From Bacteroidia bacterium (GTDB lineage Bacteria > Bacteroidota > Bacteroidia > NS11-12g > UBA955), in the NCBI GenBank assembly GCA_023653095.1, contig JAMNXP010000002.1, positions 16,910 through 80,909 on the forward strand: a stretch of DNA of 64,000 nt, written 5' to 3'. A program made the position numbers and the translations under genes. The notes beneath the pieces were generated by a model. It was not told the DNA's origin. It was given only the letters and a program-made list of their open reading frames with translations, and did not search any database. Shown here piece by piece: positions 1-8,849 of this stretch; position 1 is the stretch's first letter; each line of letters begins with the position of its first letter.

Positions 1-1
1 T

Positions 2-289
2 ATGGTTGCTGATACGCGAACCTTAGTCAATAAACACATCCAAAAAGCCGAAGACATTGTGGAAGATCCTGTTGAAAATTACAACCCCAAGATTCACGGC
101 GTACTTTTTCACATCCAAGGAAATACCGCTAGCAATCTGAATTTTTATACCACAGATTCTGCAAAACACTTTGTAAGGGGCGCACTTTATTTTGATAAAA
201 AGACCGAGAATGATTCTATTCGTCCTGTTTTTGAGTTTCTTCAAGACGATATTTATCACGCCATTAAAACCTTCCAATGGAAAAATTAG
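2..289 (+). CDS. gldD: Gliding motility lipoprotein GldD, C-terminal part
   Basis: This is the C-terminal half of a GldD-like protein; the reading frame is open to the window edge, so the first ATG here is probably internal and the signal peptide and lipobox lie outside. GldD is a periplasmic-side lipoprotein needed for gliding and type IX secretion in Flavobacteriia. The segment ADTRTLVNKH, the central F-x-I-x-GNTAS stretch and FYTTDSAKHFVRGALYF match the conserved end of the family, which finishes with a helix ending in W near the stop. It overlaps the next gene by 13 bp, so the two are probably co-transcribed. Assignment rests on recalled family pattern. Confidence 0.8.
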   Translation: MVADTRTLVNKHIQKAEDIVEDPVENYNPKIHGVLFHIQGNTASNLNFYTTDSAKHFVRGALYFDKKTENDSIRPVFEFLQDDIYHAIKTFQWKN

Positions 290-2193
290 TCACCTTTGGT
301 CTGTTTGTTTTTTCTTTCTTGGGATGCGGAATCGTACCCCTTAACGCACAGTCTAAATGTCAAAAATTGCTCAATGAAGCCTATGTTTCTTATGAAGAAG
401 CCAAATTCAAAGATGCCCTAAAAAAGACCGAAAAGTTCATCAAATGCGATCCCAAAAGTTCATCTGGATACGCTCTAAAAGCGGTCCTTTTGGAAAGTCT
501 GAGAGACAGTGCGGGTGCTTTATCTGCCCATCGAAAGTGCATTCAAACTGATTCGTTATATCAGCCAAGCTATTTTTATTACGCCTTATATTTATATCAA
601 CTCAACCGTTATCAAGAAGCGCTAGATGTTTTGAATGATTTCGAAAAAGCTTCTGCAAGAGACGGATTTGTGCCTCGAAAGCATGCTGCATCAGAAGCCC
701 TTAAAGACAAAACTCAGCGACTAAAAGGCACTTGTGATTTGGCATTGAAAGAGCGCTTTGAATTGTCAAACCTGAAGATTGAAAATATGGGTCCTGCCAT
801 TAATTCAAACCTCAACGAATACTGGCCTGGTATGCCCATTAATGCCAAAGTGTTTGTTTACACTCGGTTAGCGGATATGCAAGAAGATTTTTACTTCGCT
901 CAAAAAGGCGAAGACGGTGAATGGTTGAAATCACGACCAGCACCCGGACGAATCAATACTCCCGAAAATGAAGGAACCACCTCGGTGTTTTTAGGGGCTG
1001 AAAATCAAATGCTGTTTTATACCGTCTGTAATCAGGGTGGGTTCGGAAGTTGTGATTTGTTTTTTAGCATGCTCGAACCCAATGGCACCTGGGGCAAACG
1101 CCAAAATATGGGTCCGGTGGTGAATTCAGCGGCATGGGATGCTCAACCTTCGGTTAGTGGTGATGGAAATACGTTGGTATTTGCCAGTGCCAGACCCGGT
1201 GGATTTGGAGGAAAGGATCTTTGGGTGTCTTTCAGAAGAAACGGTCAATGGGGTACCCCCGTTAATTTAGGTCCAACGGTAAATACAGAATACGACGAAG
1301 AAGCGCCTTTTCTGCATTACGACGGACGAACATTGTATTTCTCTAGTAACGGACATACGGGTTACGGCGGACATGATTTATTTCTCACTCGCTTGGGCGA
1401 TGACAATAAATGGGGCAAGCCTGAGAATCTTGGAAAAGGCATCAATACCACCTCTGATGATGTTGGATTTTACGTAGATGCCTTTGGTTATAAAGCGTAT
1501 TTCGCGTCTTCCCGCGATGGCGGATTGGGCGGATTAGACATTTATCAAATGGTACTGCCTGATAGACTTAAACCTCAGCCCGTTAATTATTTATTGGGAA
1601 GGGTAGTTGCAAAAAATACGGGTCAGCCTGTAAGAGCCCGTGTAAGATTGGTTGATCTGGCACAAAATAAAGTGGTTTACGCTGATAGTGTAGAGCGTTT
1701 CCTCATTCCCATCGTGGCAGGAAAAAATTATGCCCTGCATTCTATGGCACAAGGATATTTGTTTGATTCTAGGAACTTTCAACCTGAACTTTCATCTCTC
1801 GACAAACCTTTCGAAGTAGTGGCGGAATTGGAACAAATCAAAGTGGATCAAGTAGTTCAACTGCGTAATTTGTTTTTTGATGTTGACAAATTTGATCTCA
1901 AACCAGAAAGTGAAACCGAACTTAAGGTAGTTATCAATTTGCTTAAGGCCAATCCCAAAATGCGTATTTTGATTGCTGGACACACAGACAACACAGGAAG
2001 TGAAGCTCACAATAAAACCTTATCTGAGAATAGAGCAAATTCAGTCAAATCGTATCTCACAGCAGCTGGAATTGAAGCAAATAGGCTTCAAGCCAAAGGA
2101 TTTGGAAGTTCACAGCCCATGGAATCGAATGATACCGATGCCGGAAAAGCACGAAATCGTCGAATTGAGATGAAAATTCTCCAAATTAATTAG
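277..2193 (+). CDS. PorE-like TPR / PD40 propeller / OmpA-domain envelope protein
   Basis: A 638-residue exported protein with four recognisable parts: an N-terminal signal peptide ending near LNAQ (a cysteine at 17 offers an alternative lipobox), TPR-like helices at about 26-150, a WD40-like (PD40) beta-propeller at about 170-430 with repeated ASARPGGFGGKDLW / SSNGHTGYGGHDLF / SSRDGGLGGLDIY blades, a carboxypeptidase-regulatory-like domain near 440-515, and an OmpA peptidoglycan-binding domain at 528-638 (GHTDNTGS, NRRIE). This order is that of PorE, a T9SS-associated outer-membrane protein, which fits its overlap with gldD. Many Bacteroidota encode several such paralogs, so the PorE role itself is inference. 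Confidence 0.75.
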   Translation: MEKLVTFGLFVFSFLGCGIVPLNAQSKCQKLLNEAYVSYEEAKFKDALKKTEKFIKCDPKSSSGYALKAVLLESLRDSAGALSAHRKCIQTDSLYQPSYFYYALYLYQLNRYQEALDVLNDFEKASARDGFVPRKHAASEALKDKTQRLKGTCDLALKERFELSNLKIENMGPAINSNLNEYWPGMPINAKVFVYTRLADMQEDFYFAQKGEDGEWLKSRPAPGRINTPENEGTTSVFLGAENQMLFYTVCNQGGFGSCDLFFSMLEPNGTWGKRQNMGPVVNSAAWDAQPSVSGDGNTLVFASARPGGFGGKDLWVSFRRNGQWGTPVNLGPTVNTEYDEEAPFLHYDGRTLYFSSNGHTGYGGHDLFLTRLGDDNKWGKPENLGKGINTTSDDVGFYVDAFGYKAYFASSRDGGLGGLDIYQMVLPDRLKPQPVNYLLGRVVAKNTGQPVRARVRLVDLAQNKVVYADSVERFLIPIVAGKNYALHSMAQGYLFDSRNFQPELSSLDKPFEVVAELEQIKVDQVVQLRNLFFDVDKFDLKPESETELKVVINLLKANPKMRILIAGHTDNTGSEAHNKTLSENRANSVKSYLTAAGIEANRLQAKGFGSSQPMESNDTDAGKARNRRIEMKILQIN

Positions 2194-2207
2194 TATATTA
2201 TCTAATT

Positions 2208-2930
2208 ATGTCAAAGTTAAGTGAAAATGAAAGGGCTCGAATAGAGAAAGCCTTTGCCAATAAAGATTGGCCTGAAATTGCAAGTTCCAACAGCTGGAGT
2301 ATATTCAAAATAATGGCTGAATTTGTTGAAGGATTCGATAAATTGGCTAAAATTGGTCCTTGTGTGTCCATATTTGGATCGGCTCGTACCAATCCTGCTC
2401 ATAAGCATTATCATCTTGCCGAGCAAATTGCTCAATTGCTTTCTGATGCGGGATGGGGAATCATCACCGGTGGAGGTCCTGGTATCATGGAAGCCGGAAA
2501 TAAAGGCGCCAAACAAGGTAGAAGTGCTTCTGTTGGATTGAATATTAATTTGCCTTTTGAAACCAATAACAATCCCTATCAGGATGATGATAAAAGATTG
2601 TTTTTTGATTATTTCTTCGTTCGAAAAATGATGTTTTTGAAGTATTCTCAAGGAATTGTGGTAATGCCCGGTGGCTTTGGTACCCTTGATGAACTTTTCG
2701 AAGCCTTAACTTTGGTTCAAACAGACATGCGAGCTAAGTTTCCTATTATTTTGGTTGATAAATCCTTTTGGAGTCCTTTGTTGGATTGGATTCAGAACAC
2801 ACTGATTACGCAAGAAGAATATGTCAGTCAACGTGACATGTTGTTATTTTCTGTGGTAGATACAGCAGATGAAGCGGTAAATGTGCTTCTTGATTTCTAT
2901 CAAACTTATCAAATGAAACCCAACTTCTAA
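2208..2930 (+). CDS. LOG/TIGR00730 family Rossmann-fold protein
   Basis: A 240-residue member of the LOG family, whose characterised members are cytokinin riboside 5'-monophosphate phosphoribohydrolases or other nucleotide-monophosphate hydrolases. The two diagnostic motifs are present: GGGPGIMEAGNKGA near residue 90 and MPGGFGTLDE near 150, the latter holding the catalytic PGGxGTxxE. The N-terminal extension of about 45 residues is typical of the longer bacterial subgroup. It starts 14 bp after the OmpA gene and may belong to the same transcript. Its stop overlaps that of the convergent phospholipase-like gene by a few bases. The physiological substrate cannot be read from sequence. Confidence 0.85.
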   Translation: MSKLSENERARIEKAFANKDWPEIASSNSWSIFKIMAEFVEGFDKLAKIGPCVSIFGSARTNPAHKHYHLAEQIAQLLSDAGWGIITGGGPGIMEAGNKGAKQGRSASVGLNINLPFETNNNPYQDDDKRLFFDYFFVRKMMFLKYSQGIVVMPGGFGTLDELFEALTLVQTDMRAKFPIILVDKSFWSPLLDWIQNTLITQEEYVSQRDMLLFSVVDTADEAVNVLLDFYQTYQMKPNF

Positions 2931-3808
2931 AGTTCGGGTTGGCCCGCAAGGATCCATGCAGTATAAATACAATCTCTAAAGAAGGAGATAGACGTCAGCA
3001 TTTGTTGTTCAACCAAGCCTTGTTGGCTTCGATGAAAATCTGCAATGTACTTTTCGCTGAATGACAAGGAAACTTCAGATTTTTTCTGTTGAAAACCTTG
3101 TTGTAAATGCTGAGGTAAGTTCTTTCTAATTTTCAATTCCTCTTCAAATACCGTTGAGGTTAGTTGATGAGCACGATTGATTTGCAGCCAAATTTCAGCA
3201 GCTGGAGATTCAAAATACCTAGCTTCTGGCGGTAAGTTCAGCAATGTATCCATAAAACGAGCAGGAACTTGAGTTTCCCATAAAGCGTGAATGCCTTGTT
3301 GGTCAGTAAGATGCCCATTGTAATTGGAGGTGGTATGCAACGGTACACAGGCATCAGCGGCATAATGTCCCAGATCTGCCGTGGCTCTTAGTATTTTGTC
3401 TAAATCACCTAAAGCAAATGCATTTTTCAACCGGTGAATTTGGAAAATGAGGTTCCAAGGTAACCATCCCGATTCATGAAGTCGTTCAAATCCAAATTTA
3501 GTAACTGCCGAATCATAGAATACAGGCATTGAATCTAAGGGCATATTATAATCTTCAATATCAATGTAGTGTTTGGATGCCTCCGAAGTGTCAATATAAC
3601 GCCGCATGTCTGGGTCAACAGCATGCTCCATCAAATAAGCAATGTGTGGTTTGTAAAATTTAAATAATGGTTGCGGCAGTGATAAGCACGCATGTTTGTG
3701 GATGAATCTGTGAGGTTCGAAGCCCCATTGTGCATTAGCGCGAACCACATTTACTTCAAACGCAGTGAAAATCAATAAAAACAAAACTCCTCTATTCCAA
3801 CCCCTCAT
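2927..3808 (-). CDS. Zinc-dependent phospholipase C / S1-P1-like secreted protein
   Basis: The ATG at 3808 gives a 293-residue protein with a clean signal peptide ending ANAQ, followed at once by WGFEPHRFIH; the longer frame starting at 3898 would run through the end of pdxJ and lacks a signal peptide at its start. The family is an all-helical trinuclear zinc fold, and candidate ligands visible are the mature N-terminal Trp, HRFIHKHA, the EHAVDPD segment, HYIDIED and the GHYAADACVPLH stretch. Close relatives are common and unstudied in Bacteroidota, so substrate (phospholipid or nucleic acid) is unknown. It lies 7 bp after pdxJ on the same strand and is probably in its operon. Confidence 0.75.
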   Translation of the reverse strand: MRGWNRGVLFLLIFTAFEVNVVRANAQWGFEPHRFIHKHACLSLPQPLFKFYKPHIAYLMEHAVDPDMRRYIDTSEASKHYIDIEDYNMPLDSMPVFYDSAVTKFGFERLHESGWLPWNLIFQIHRLKNAFALGDLDKILRATADLGHYAADACVPLHTTSNYNGHLTDQQGIHALWETQVPARFMDTLLNLPPEARYFESPAAEIWLQINRAHQLTSTVFEEELKIRKNLPQHLQQGFQQKKSEVSLSFSEKYIADFHRSQQGLVEQQMLTSISFFRDCIYTAWILAGQPEL

Positions 3809-3815
3809 GATGTTT

Positions 3816-4541
3816 CTATACTTTAAGTTGATGTAAGTACATCTGAATTGTATTCTGCAGGCCATGGTAAAGTGCGTCGCAAACCAAAGCGTGACCAATT
3901 GAAACTTCTTGAAGGTTAGGGAGTTGCTGAGATAAATAATTTAAATTTTGTAGGTCTAAGTCGTGCCCTGCGTTCAAGCCAATTCCCAAGCGTTCTGCCT
4001 CACGCGCGGTAGCAACAAAGGGCTCTACAGCCAATTCTTTGTTGGTGCTAAAATTTGTAGCATACGATTCAGTGTAAAGTTCAATTCTATCGGCTCCGGT
4101 GAGTACTGCTGATTCTACGAGCTTTGGATTGGCTTCTAAGAATATGCTCACCCTCGAGGCGCTTTTTTTCAGATCTGCCACCACCGTTTTTAAAAAGTCT
4201 AAGTATTTGATGGTATTCCATCCCGCATTAGAAGTAAGAACTCTCGGAGGGTCTGGAACCAATGTTACTTGTTCAGGTTTGATTTCATGTATGAGCTGAA
4301 TGAATTGAGGCGATGGATATCCTTCAATGTTAAATTCAGTGCTAACCACTTTTTTGAGATCGTAAACATCAGCGAAACGAATGTGTCTCTCGTCAGGTCT
4401 TGGATGAACGGTAATTCCTTGTGCACCAAAAGCTTCGCAGTCTTTGGCAATCTGAACTAGATTGGGATTATTGCCACCGCGGGCATTGCGAATGGTTGCG
4501 AATTTATTGATATTAACGCTCAGTTTCGTTCTTTGTATCAT
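3816..4541 (-). CDS. pdxJ: Pyridoxine 5'-phosphate synthase
   Basis: PdxJ condenses 1-deoxyxylulose 5-phosphate with 3-amino-2-oxopropyl phosphate to pyridoxine 5'-phosphate in the DXP-dependent B6 pathway. The 241-residue length and the N-terminal block LSVNINKFATIRNARGG, followed by ITVHPRPDERHI and LVPDPP, are family signatures of this TIM barrel; GLNAGHDLDLQNL near the C terminus is the conserved loop that binds the second substrate. The ATG at 4541 is preceded by a TAATTTTG box with only four intervening bases, so the message is probably leaderless. A zinc-phospholipase-like gene follows after 7 bp. Confidence 0.93.
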   Translation of the reverse strand: MIQRTKLSVNINKFATIRNARGGNNPNLVQIAKDCEAFGAQGITVHPRPDERHIRFADVYDLKKVVSTEFNIEGYPSPQFIQLIHEIKPEQVTLVPDPPRVLTSNAGWNTIKYLDFLKTVVADLKKSASRVSIFLEANPKLVESAVLTGADRIELYTESYATNFSTNKELAVEPFVATAREAERLGIGLNAGHDLDLQNLNYLSQQLPNLQEVSIGHALVCDALYHGLQNTIQMYLHQLKV

Positions 4542-4545
4542 GCTC

Positions 4546-4553
4546 CAAAATTA
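4546..4553 (-). promoter_or_regulatory. -7 box TAATTTTG of pdxJ
   Basis: Reading the minus strand, TAATTTTG matches the Bacteroidota TAnnTTTG element and is four bases from the pdxJ ATG, predicting transcription to start at or beside the A of the start codon. Confidence 0.6.
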
Positions 4554-6149
4554 CTGTTTTGTAAGTTGTACAAAAATACGGGGTATTTCTGGGGATGCCG
4601 CATCGGAGATTTGCGTTTTGTGCAACAAAATGTATTGAAATTGCAACTTCCAATGACGTGCTAATTTTGCTGAAATTTGAAGATTGTAAAAATGTCCAGA
4701 ACCTTTGAAACTAATCACCCCTACAGGTTGATAAATCAATGATTGTGACGCGTAAATGCGCAAAAATGGGGCTTGATAGGTGAGAATTTGTGCGCGAATT
4801 TTGAAGATATTCCATTGCGTCTCAAACTGAGCGCTTATCCAATTTGATGTGCCCAAATCTCTACTTTTTACGGCGAGAAATCCAAACTTAAGGTTGGTTT
4901 CCTCTTTGATTTCCCAAGTATTCTGCAATGATAGTTGGATTTGGTTTAGGGTTTGAGCTACTTTCACCATCGAGTGGGTGATTCCTGATGTAAACTCCGA
5001 TTTAATTGTCCAAATTTCTTGTTGATTACGCCGCTGAAGGGGTAAATGATTTGGAAGCGATTCATACAGGTGATACCTAAACTGAAGAAGTGTATGTTTG
5101 TTTAACTTGCTGTCAATTCCCCAACTTAAAAGGTGTTTGCCAATTTCTGATTTCTTGAAGGAAGAGAAAAAGGGACTTAAATATCCAGGGTTGATTCGTT
5201 GATATCTCAATCCCCATTGCAGATTTGAGTTTAGCGAGCCCAAGGTTGAAACATACAGGGCTGAGCGCAGCTTATGGTCAAATGCCCAATGAATGTTCCA
5301 TCGAATGCCGAGCAAGGAAGATTTCATTAGGGATAATTGATGAGCGTGATTTTGCGCCGAATAAGTGGAAATCCATTGAACATCCACGGGTAAATTGTGA
5401 ATCGTGACTGCGGCAAATGAACGTCCATCTGAAGAAGTGAAAAATGCCAGATTCAGTTTCTTGCGCCAAGGTACTTGAAAGCCAAATCCCAAAGGGACGG
5501 GTTGGCTTCCTCCATATCTGCTTAAACTGACCGATTGATATGACCAACTACCTAAGTTGAATAGTTTTCCAACGGGAAAAGGGGGAGAGGCGATCAACCC
5601 TTGGTTTTCTTGAATCATCACGTTCCCTATATAGGTTTTTAAGTGCCGAAATCTGAATTCAGACGACCAAGATTTTAAGACAGGCTTTTGGGTAGAAGTA
5701 TCATATTCCATGAGCCATGAATGTTTGCCGTATTTGAGGGATTCGGCGCGACCTGAAAGTCTGAAATTGAGGTGATTCGGGCCTTTCCATAAAAACCGTT
5801 GAGTGAAAGAAGGTTTCAAGAATGTTAGCTCATAAAACAGAATCTTACCCTTTAATTTTCTGAGAACTTCGGGTGAGAATCCGCACAAAAGCAGTTCCTC
5901 CATTTCTACAATTGGGCCGTGAAGGGAGCGGTGATTGATGATGTTTAAAGCTCTTTCGGGGCCAATCAACGGATGCGCAGAAAGTTGATCAACGGTTAGA
6001 TCATTGATTTTTATGGTTTCAGTAAAAAACGATGATTCATCTTGATATTCTTGAATTTCTAGGTCGGTTTCAAACTGAGAAAACAGCATGGAATTCCCTA
6101 AAAAGATGCTTAAGGTTAAAAGAATTTTAGGGCAGGGAAAGTCCGGCAT
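4551..6149 (-). CDS. Helix-hairpin-helix (ComEA-like) outer-membrane protein
   Basis: I chose the ATG at 6149 because it begins an export signal (MPDFPCPKILLTLSIF, cleavage near LFSQ); an upstream ATG at 6206 would overlap the previous gene by 80 bp. The mature N terminus carries a helix-hairpin-helix module (INDLTVDQLSAHPLIGP, then a second HHH ending LLLCGFSPEVLRKL), and the remaining roughly 400 residues are alternating aromatic beta strands typical of an outer-membrane barrel. HHH plus barrel proteins are widespread in Bacteroidota with no known function. It overlaps the barrel gene upstream by 23 bp, so both are one operon with the MerR and M23 genes. Confidence 0.6.
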   Translation of the reverse strand: MPDFPCPKILLTLSIFLGNSMLFSQFETDLEIQEYQDESSFFTETIKINDLTVDQLSAHPLIGPERALNIINHRSLHGPIVEMEELLLCGFSPEVLRKLKGKILFYELTFLKPSFTQRFLWKGPNHLNFRLSGRAESLKYGKHSWLMEYDTSTQKPVLKSWSSEFRFRHLKTYIGNVMIQENQGLIASPPFPVGKLFNLGSWSYQSVSLSRYGGSQPVPLGFGFQVPWRKKLNLAFFTSSDGRSFAAVTIHNLPVDVQWISTYSAQNHAHQLSLMKSSLLGIRWNIHWAFDHKLRSALYVSTLGSLNSNLQWGLRYQRINPGYLSPFFSSFKKSEIGKHLLSWGIDSKLNKHTLLQFRYHLYESLPNHLPLQRRNQQEIWTIKSEFTSGITHSMVKVAQTLNQIQLSLQNTWEIKEETNLKFGFLAVKSRDLGTSNWISAQFETQWNIFKIRAQILTYQAPFLRIYASQSLIYQPVGVISFKGSGHFYNLQISAKLARHWKLQFQYILLHKTQISDAASPEIPRIFVQLTKQ

Positions 6150-6888
6150 AAAATGAAAGATTAAAAGTTTGAAAAGATGAAAAGTAGCCAGACTGAAAGG
6201 CCGCATTGATGCGGTCAGAAACTCGATACAAAAGGATGAATTGGTTTAATCTTCGTTGTGGGTGTGATTCAATGCCAAGCCAAATCTGATTGAAAGCGGG
6301 ATAGTAAAAGGAACAAGAAAATAAATGCGTGTTTTCGCTGATGCTAAATGAAGGTACTGTGTAATTGACGTTGAGCATTCCGCCTTGTTTTAAGCGTATA
6401 TGGTAACCCAATCCCATAGATTTATTGTTCTGGAAATAGGCGCTGAACCTAGAATTTTTGGTATTTCTGTAGGATACACTTGCACCTGGAACAAAACTCC
6501 ATGAACTTAAAGTAGATTTTTGCCATTGAGTGGATAGGGCTACATCAAACTTTGGATGCTGCCACAGGTACCCCATAGAAGCATGTGTTGTTTGAAAATC
6601 AGGACTTCCAAAATACATTAGGTTCAAGCCGTAAGTATGCTTGTTGTGGTAAAGGCAACTAAAATCAAAGGCATTGAGGTCAGTTCCGGTGACTATTTTT
6701 TGGGAAGTTAGACCCGTTTCAAACCCAGATGTTTTGGCATGCCTCAAAATATTCACCAATTCGTGAGGTTGTTCTTGAAATTGAATCCAGTTCCACGGAA
6801 CTGCCTGTGATTTCAAGATGTGAACGTTTGCGAAAAATGCAAAACTAAAGACGAAAATTGATGTGTGTAGTTTGTTATATCCCCTCAT
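6127..6888 (-). CDS. Predicted outer-membrane beta-barrel protein
   Basis: A 253-residue exported protein: signal peptide ending near LKSQ, then amphipathic beta strands rich in Tyr, Phe and Ser to a final FYAGLSLP typical of barrel C termini. No enzymatic motif is visible. It recalls small barrels of the PorV/PorP type in overall look, but I cannot place it in a family. It overlaps the MerR gene by an ATGA junction and the HHH-barrel gene by 23 bp, which points to a shared operon and possibly a joint complex with the HHH-barrel protein. Confidence 0.5.
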   Translation of the reverse strand: MRGYNKLHTSIFVFSFAFFANVHILKSQAVPWNWIQFQEQPHELVNILRHAKTSGFETGLTSQKIVTGTDLNAFDFSCLYHNKHTYGLNLMYFGSPDFQTTHASMGYLWQHPKFDVALSTQWQKSTLSSWSFVPGASVSYRNTKNSRFSAYFQNNKSMGLGYHIRLKQGGMLNVNYTVPSFSISENTHLFSCSFYYPAFNQIWLGIESHPQRRLNQFILLYRVSDRINAAFQSGYFSSFQTFNLSFYAGLSLP

Positions 6889-7232
6889 TCCAGCTGCTCT
6901 TTCAACTTTAACAGTTGAGATTTGAAACTTCTCAGTTGGTCAACTAAAATGCGCCGAGCATCGGTTTCTTGCGGGTTTCGGCTTACTTTTTTTGATACGT
7001 GAGATAGTCTCAGTCCCTTGTTATGTGAAAGATACTGGATTTCTTTTAAGACTTCAATGTCTTTAAGAGTGTAGATACGGTCGCCCTTTTTGTTTTTCAT
7101 GGGCTGGATTTGGGGGAAATTCTTCTCCCAAAAACGCAATGTAGAGGCGTTTACTCCCAACATTTCAGCCACGTCTCCAATTTTGAAGTACTTACGAGTA
7201 GATTCAGTATTTGATTGGTTTTCGAGGCTCAT
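6885..7232 (-). CDS. MerR-family transcriptional regulator
   Basis: A 115-residue regulator whose N-terminal winged helix is clear: YFKIGDVAEMLGVNASTLRFWEKNFPQ followed by the wing and RIYTLKDIEVLKEIQYL. The C terminus (DQLRSFKSQLLKLKEQLE) is a dimerising coiled coil with no effector domain. The ATG at 7232 is preferred; a TTG at 7253 would add seven residues and abut the M23 stop. It sits inside an operon between an M23 peptidase and two barrel genes, unlike the usual divergent MerR arrangement. It resembles the short MerR proteins that are nearly universal in Bacteroidota beside M23 peptidase genes. Confidence 0.85.
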   Translation of the reverse strand: MSLENQSNTESTRKYFKIGDVAEMLGVNASTLRFWEKNFPQIQPMKNKKGDRIYTLKDIEVLKEIQYLSHNKGLRLSHVSKKVSRNPQETDARRILVDQLRSFKSQLLKLKEQLE

Positions 7233-7255
7233 GAGATAGGGTACGAGGTGCAAAA

Positions 7256-8212
7256 TTAGTCAAAACGATTGGCTTCGCGTTGAGATAATTCTAGCATTTG
7301 TTGGTATTGTTCGTCTGTAAGGTCGTTTCTGTAGAAGAATGCAGGGTTCAGCGGATTGTCGTTTTTGCGAACTTCATAGTGAAGGTGAGGTCCAGTAGAT
7401 CTACCGGTATTTCCTACATAACCAATCAGTTGTCCACGCTTAACCTTTTCGCCAGCCCTGACTGCAAATCGACTCAAGTGACCATACAAGGTGGTGTATC
7501 CATGTCCGTGTTGAACGATGATGTGATTTCCATATCCCCAAGTTTCTTGGGAAACTTTAGAAACGCGTCCGTCACCGGTGGCATAAACTTCCGTACCCAC
7601 TTCGGCGGTAAAATCCATTCCTCCGTGAAACGAAAAAGTATGATAAAAGGGGTCGAGTCTGTAACCAAATCCGCTGGCCATGCGCTTCAGGTCTTTGTTG
7701 GCGACAGGCATAATGGCGGGAATGGAATTGACTAGGTCAGACCTATTTTTAATGAGTTTATCGAGTTGTTTGTATGACTTTTCTTGAGTGGCAACCAACG
7801 ATTTAATTTGGTCCATGCGCACATGAAGTTTTTTGAGGTTGTCGCCGTAAGACAATTTCAACAAGGCGTTGTAGTTGGCTTTTTCGAGCTTTTCCAATTT
7901 TGGAGGATCAACCCCATAGATGGCGCGATATACTTCAACGTCTTTTTGCTGTAAATCGGAAATTTGTTGGTCAAGCGATTCAATTTGTTTTTCCAAAGAA
8001 CGAATGGCGCTCAATGTATTTGATTGACTGGCCGCGGAAGAATTGTCAAACTTTTCGGTTAGGAATTGAGCTAAAACCAAGGCTGTAAGTCCAACAGAAA
8101 CAATGATGAGTGCTGAAAAACCAATCACTCGCCAAATCATGTAGCGACGGTTTTCGGAAACCTTTTCGAAGCTGAGACTTTTGGGATTATAAAAGTACTT
8201 GGTTCTTGCCAT
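7256..8212 (-). CDS. M23 family metallopeptidase, inner-membrane anchored
   Basis: From the ATG at 8212 the protein is 318 residues: a short cytoplasmic N terminus, one membrane helix at about 30-52, a coiled coil at 60-105, and a C-terminal LytM domain. The zinc and catalytic residues are intact: HGGMDF (HxxxD), the VQHGHGYTTLYGHLS segment and GPHLHYEV (HxH). It is therefore expected to be an active cell-wall endopeptidase acting in the periplasm rather than a degenerate EnvC-type activator. A TTG at 8230 is the alternative start. It leads the run M23, merR, barrel, HHH-barrel with gaps of 23 bp or overlaps. Confidence 0.85.
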   Translation of the reverse strand: MARTKYFYNPKSLSFEKVSENRRYMIWRVIGFSALIIVSVGLTALVLAQFLTEKFDNSSAASQSNTLSAIRSLEKQIESLDQQISDLQQKDVEVYRAIYGVDPPKLEKLEKANYNALLKLSYGDNLKKLHVRMDQIKSLVATQEKSYKQLDKLIKNRSDLVNSIPAIMPVANKDLKRMASGFGYRLDPFYHTFSFHGGMDFTAEVGTEVYATGDGRVSKVSQETWGYGNHIIVQHGHGYTTLYGHLSRFAVRAGEKVKRGQLIGYVGNTGRSTGPHLHYEVRKNDNPLNPAFFYRNDLTDEQYQQMLELSQREANRFD

Positions 8213-8267
8213 GGTTTCCGAATCGTACAAGTATAACGAAAACCACCCTAAATTTATGCCCGCCGGT

Positions 8268-8792
8268 CTAATTTTCCTCGAAAAACTCTTTGTACTCTGC
8301 AGCTCGTTTTACGTATTCTTGGGCGTTGGAATGTATTTTTTCTTCTACTTCGGGACCTAAATTTTTGACTATTTTGGCTGGTACTCCCAAGACCATGGAA
8401 TAAGGCGGAACCACCATTCCAGATGGAACCAAAGCATTTGCACCTACAATAGAATAGGCCCCAATTTTAGCGTTGTTTAACACCGTTGCACCCATCCCAA
8501 TCAGAACATGATGATCTAGAATTGCACCATGAACAATGGCCGAATGTCCAATAACACAATCACTCCCAATCAAGCAGGGGTCACCTGGATCGGCATGTAA
8601 AACGGCATTATCTTGAATGTTGGTGCGGTCTCCCACTTGAATAAGATCAGTGTCTCCGCGAAGAACAGCTCCAAACCACACGCTACTATGCTCACCCAAC
8701 TCAACGGTGCCTATAACGGTAGCGTTTGGTGCGATGAATGCAGAGGATGCTTTTTTCGGGGGATGTTTTAAGCGTTCTTTCAGGGATTTCAT
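8268..8792 (-). CDS. Gamma-carbonic-anhydrase-like hexapeptide repeat protein
   Basis: A left-handed beta-helix protein with [LIV]GxxxxV-type hexapeptides (VIGTVELGEHSSVWFGAVLRGD, then NIQDNAVLHAD) matching the gamma-CA/PaaY/YrdA group. Histidines at the usual zinc positions are visible in VLHAD, VIGHSAIVHGA. Whether it hydrates CO2 is unknown for this subgroup. I set the start at the ATG at 8792 (175 residues, starting MKSLKERL), which leaves 57 bp for divergent promoters; an ATG at 8831 would add 13 residues and leave 18 bp to hutI. Both are possible. Confidence 0.82.
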   Translation of the reverse strand: MKSLKERLKHPPKKASSAFIAPNATVIGTVELGEHSSVWFGAVLRGDTDLIQVGDRTNIQDNAVLHADPGDPCLIGSDCVIGHSAIVHGAILDHHVLIGMGATVLNNAKIGAYSIVGANALVPSGMVVPPYSMVLGVPAKIVKNLGPEVEEKIHSNAQEYVKRAAEYKEFFEEN

Positions 8793-8836
8793 GGTTGGAA
8801 TTTTACGATTAATGCGTACATCTACAAACATAGGAT

Positions 8837-8844
8837 TAACTTCG
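8837..8844 (+). promoter_or_regulatory. -7-like box TAACTTCG before hutI
   Basis: One mismatch to TAnnTTTG and five bases from the hutI ATG; the same TTCG variant recurs before the genes at 51656 and 62056. Confidence 0.35.
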
Positions 8845-8849
8845 CATGC

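Noticed and set aside
3816..3898. Extended start at 3898 for the phospholipase-like gene
   Set aside because: It would overlap pdxJ by 83 bp and place the signal peptide 31 residues inside the protein.
4099..4299. Plus-strand ORFs within pdxJ and other minus-strand genes
   Set aside because: They lack domains, signals or suitable spacing and lie wholly inside well-supported genes in another frame.
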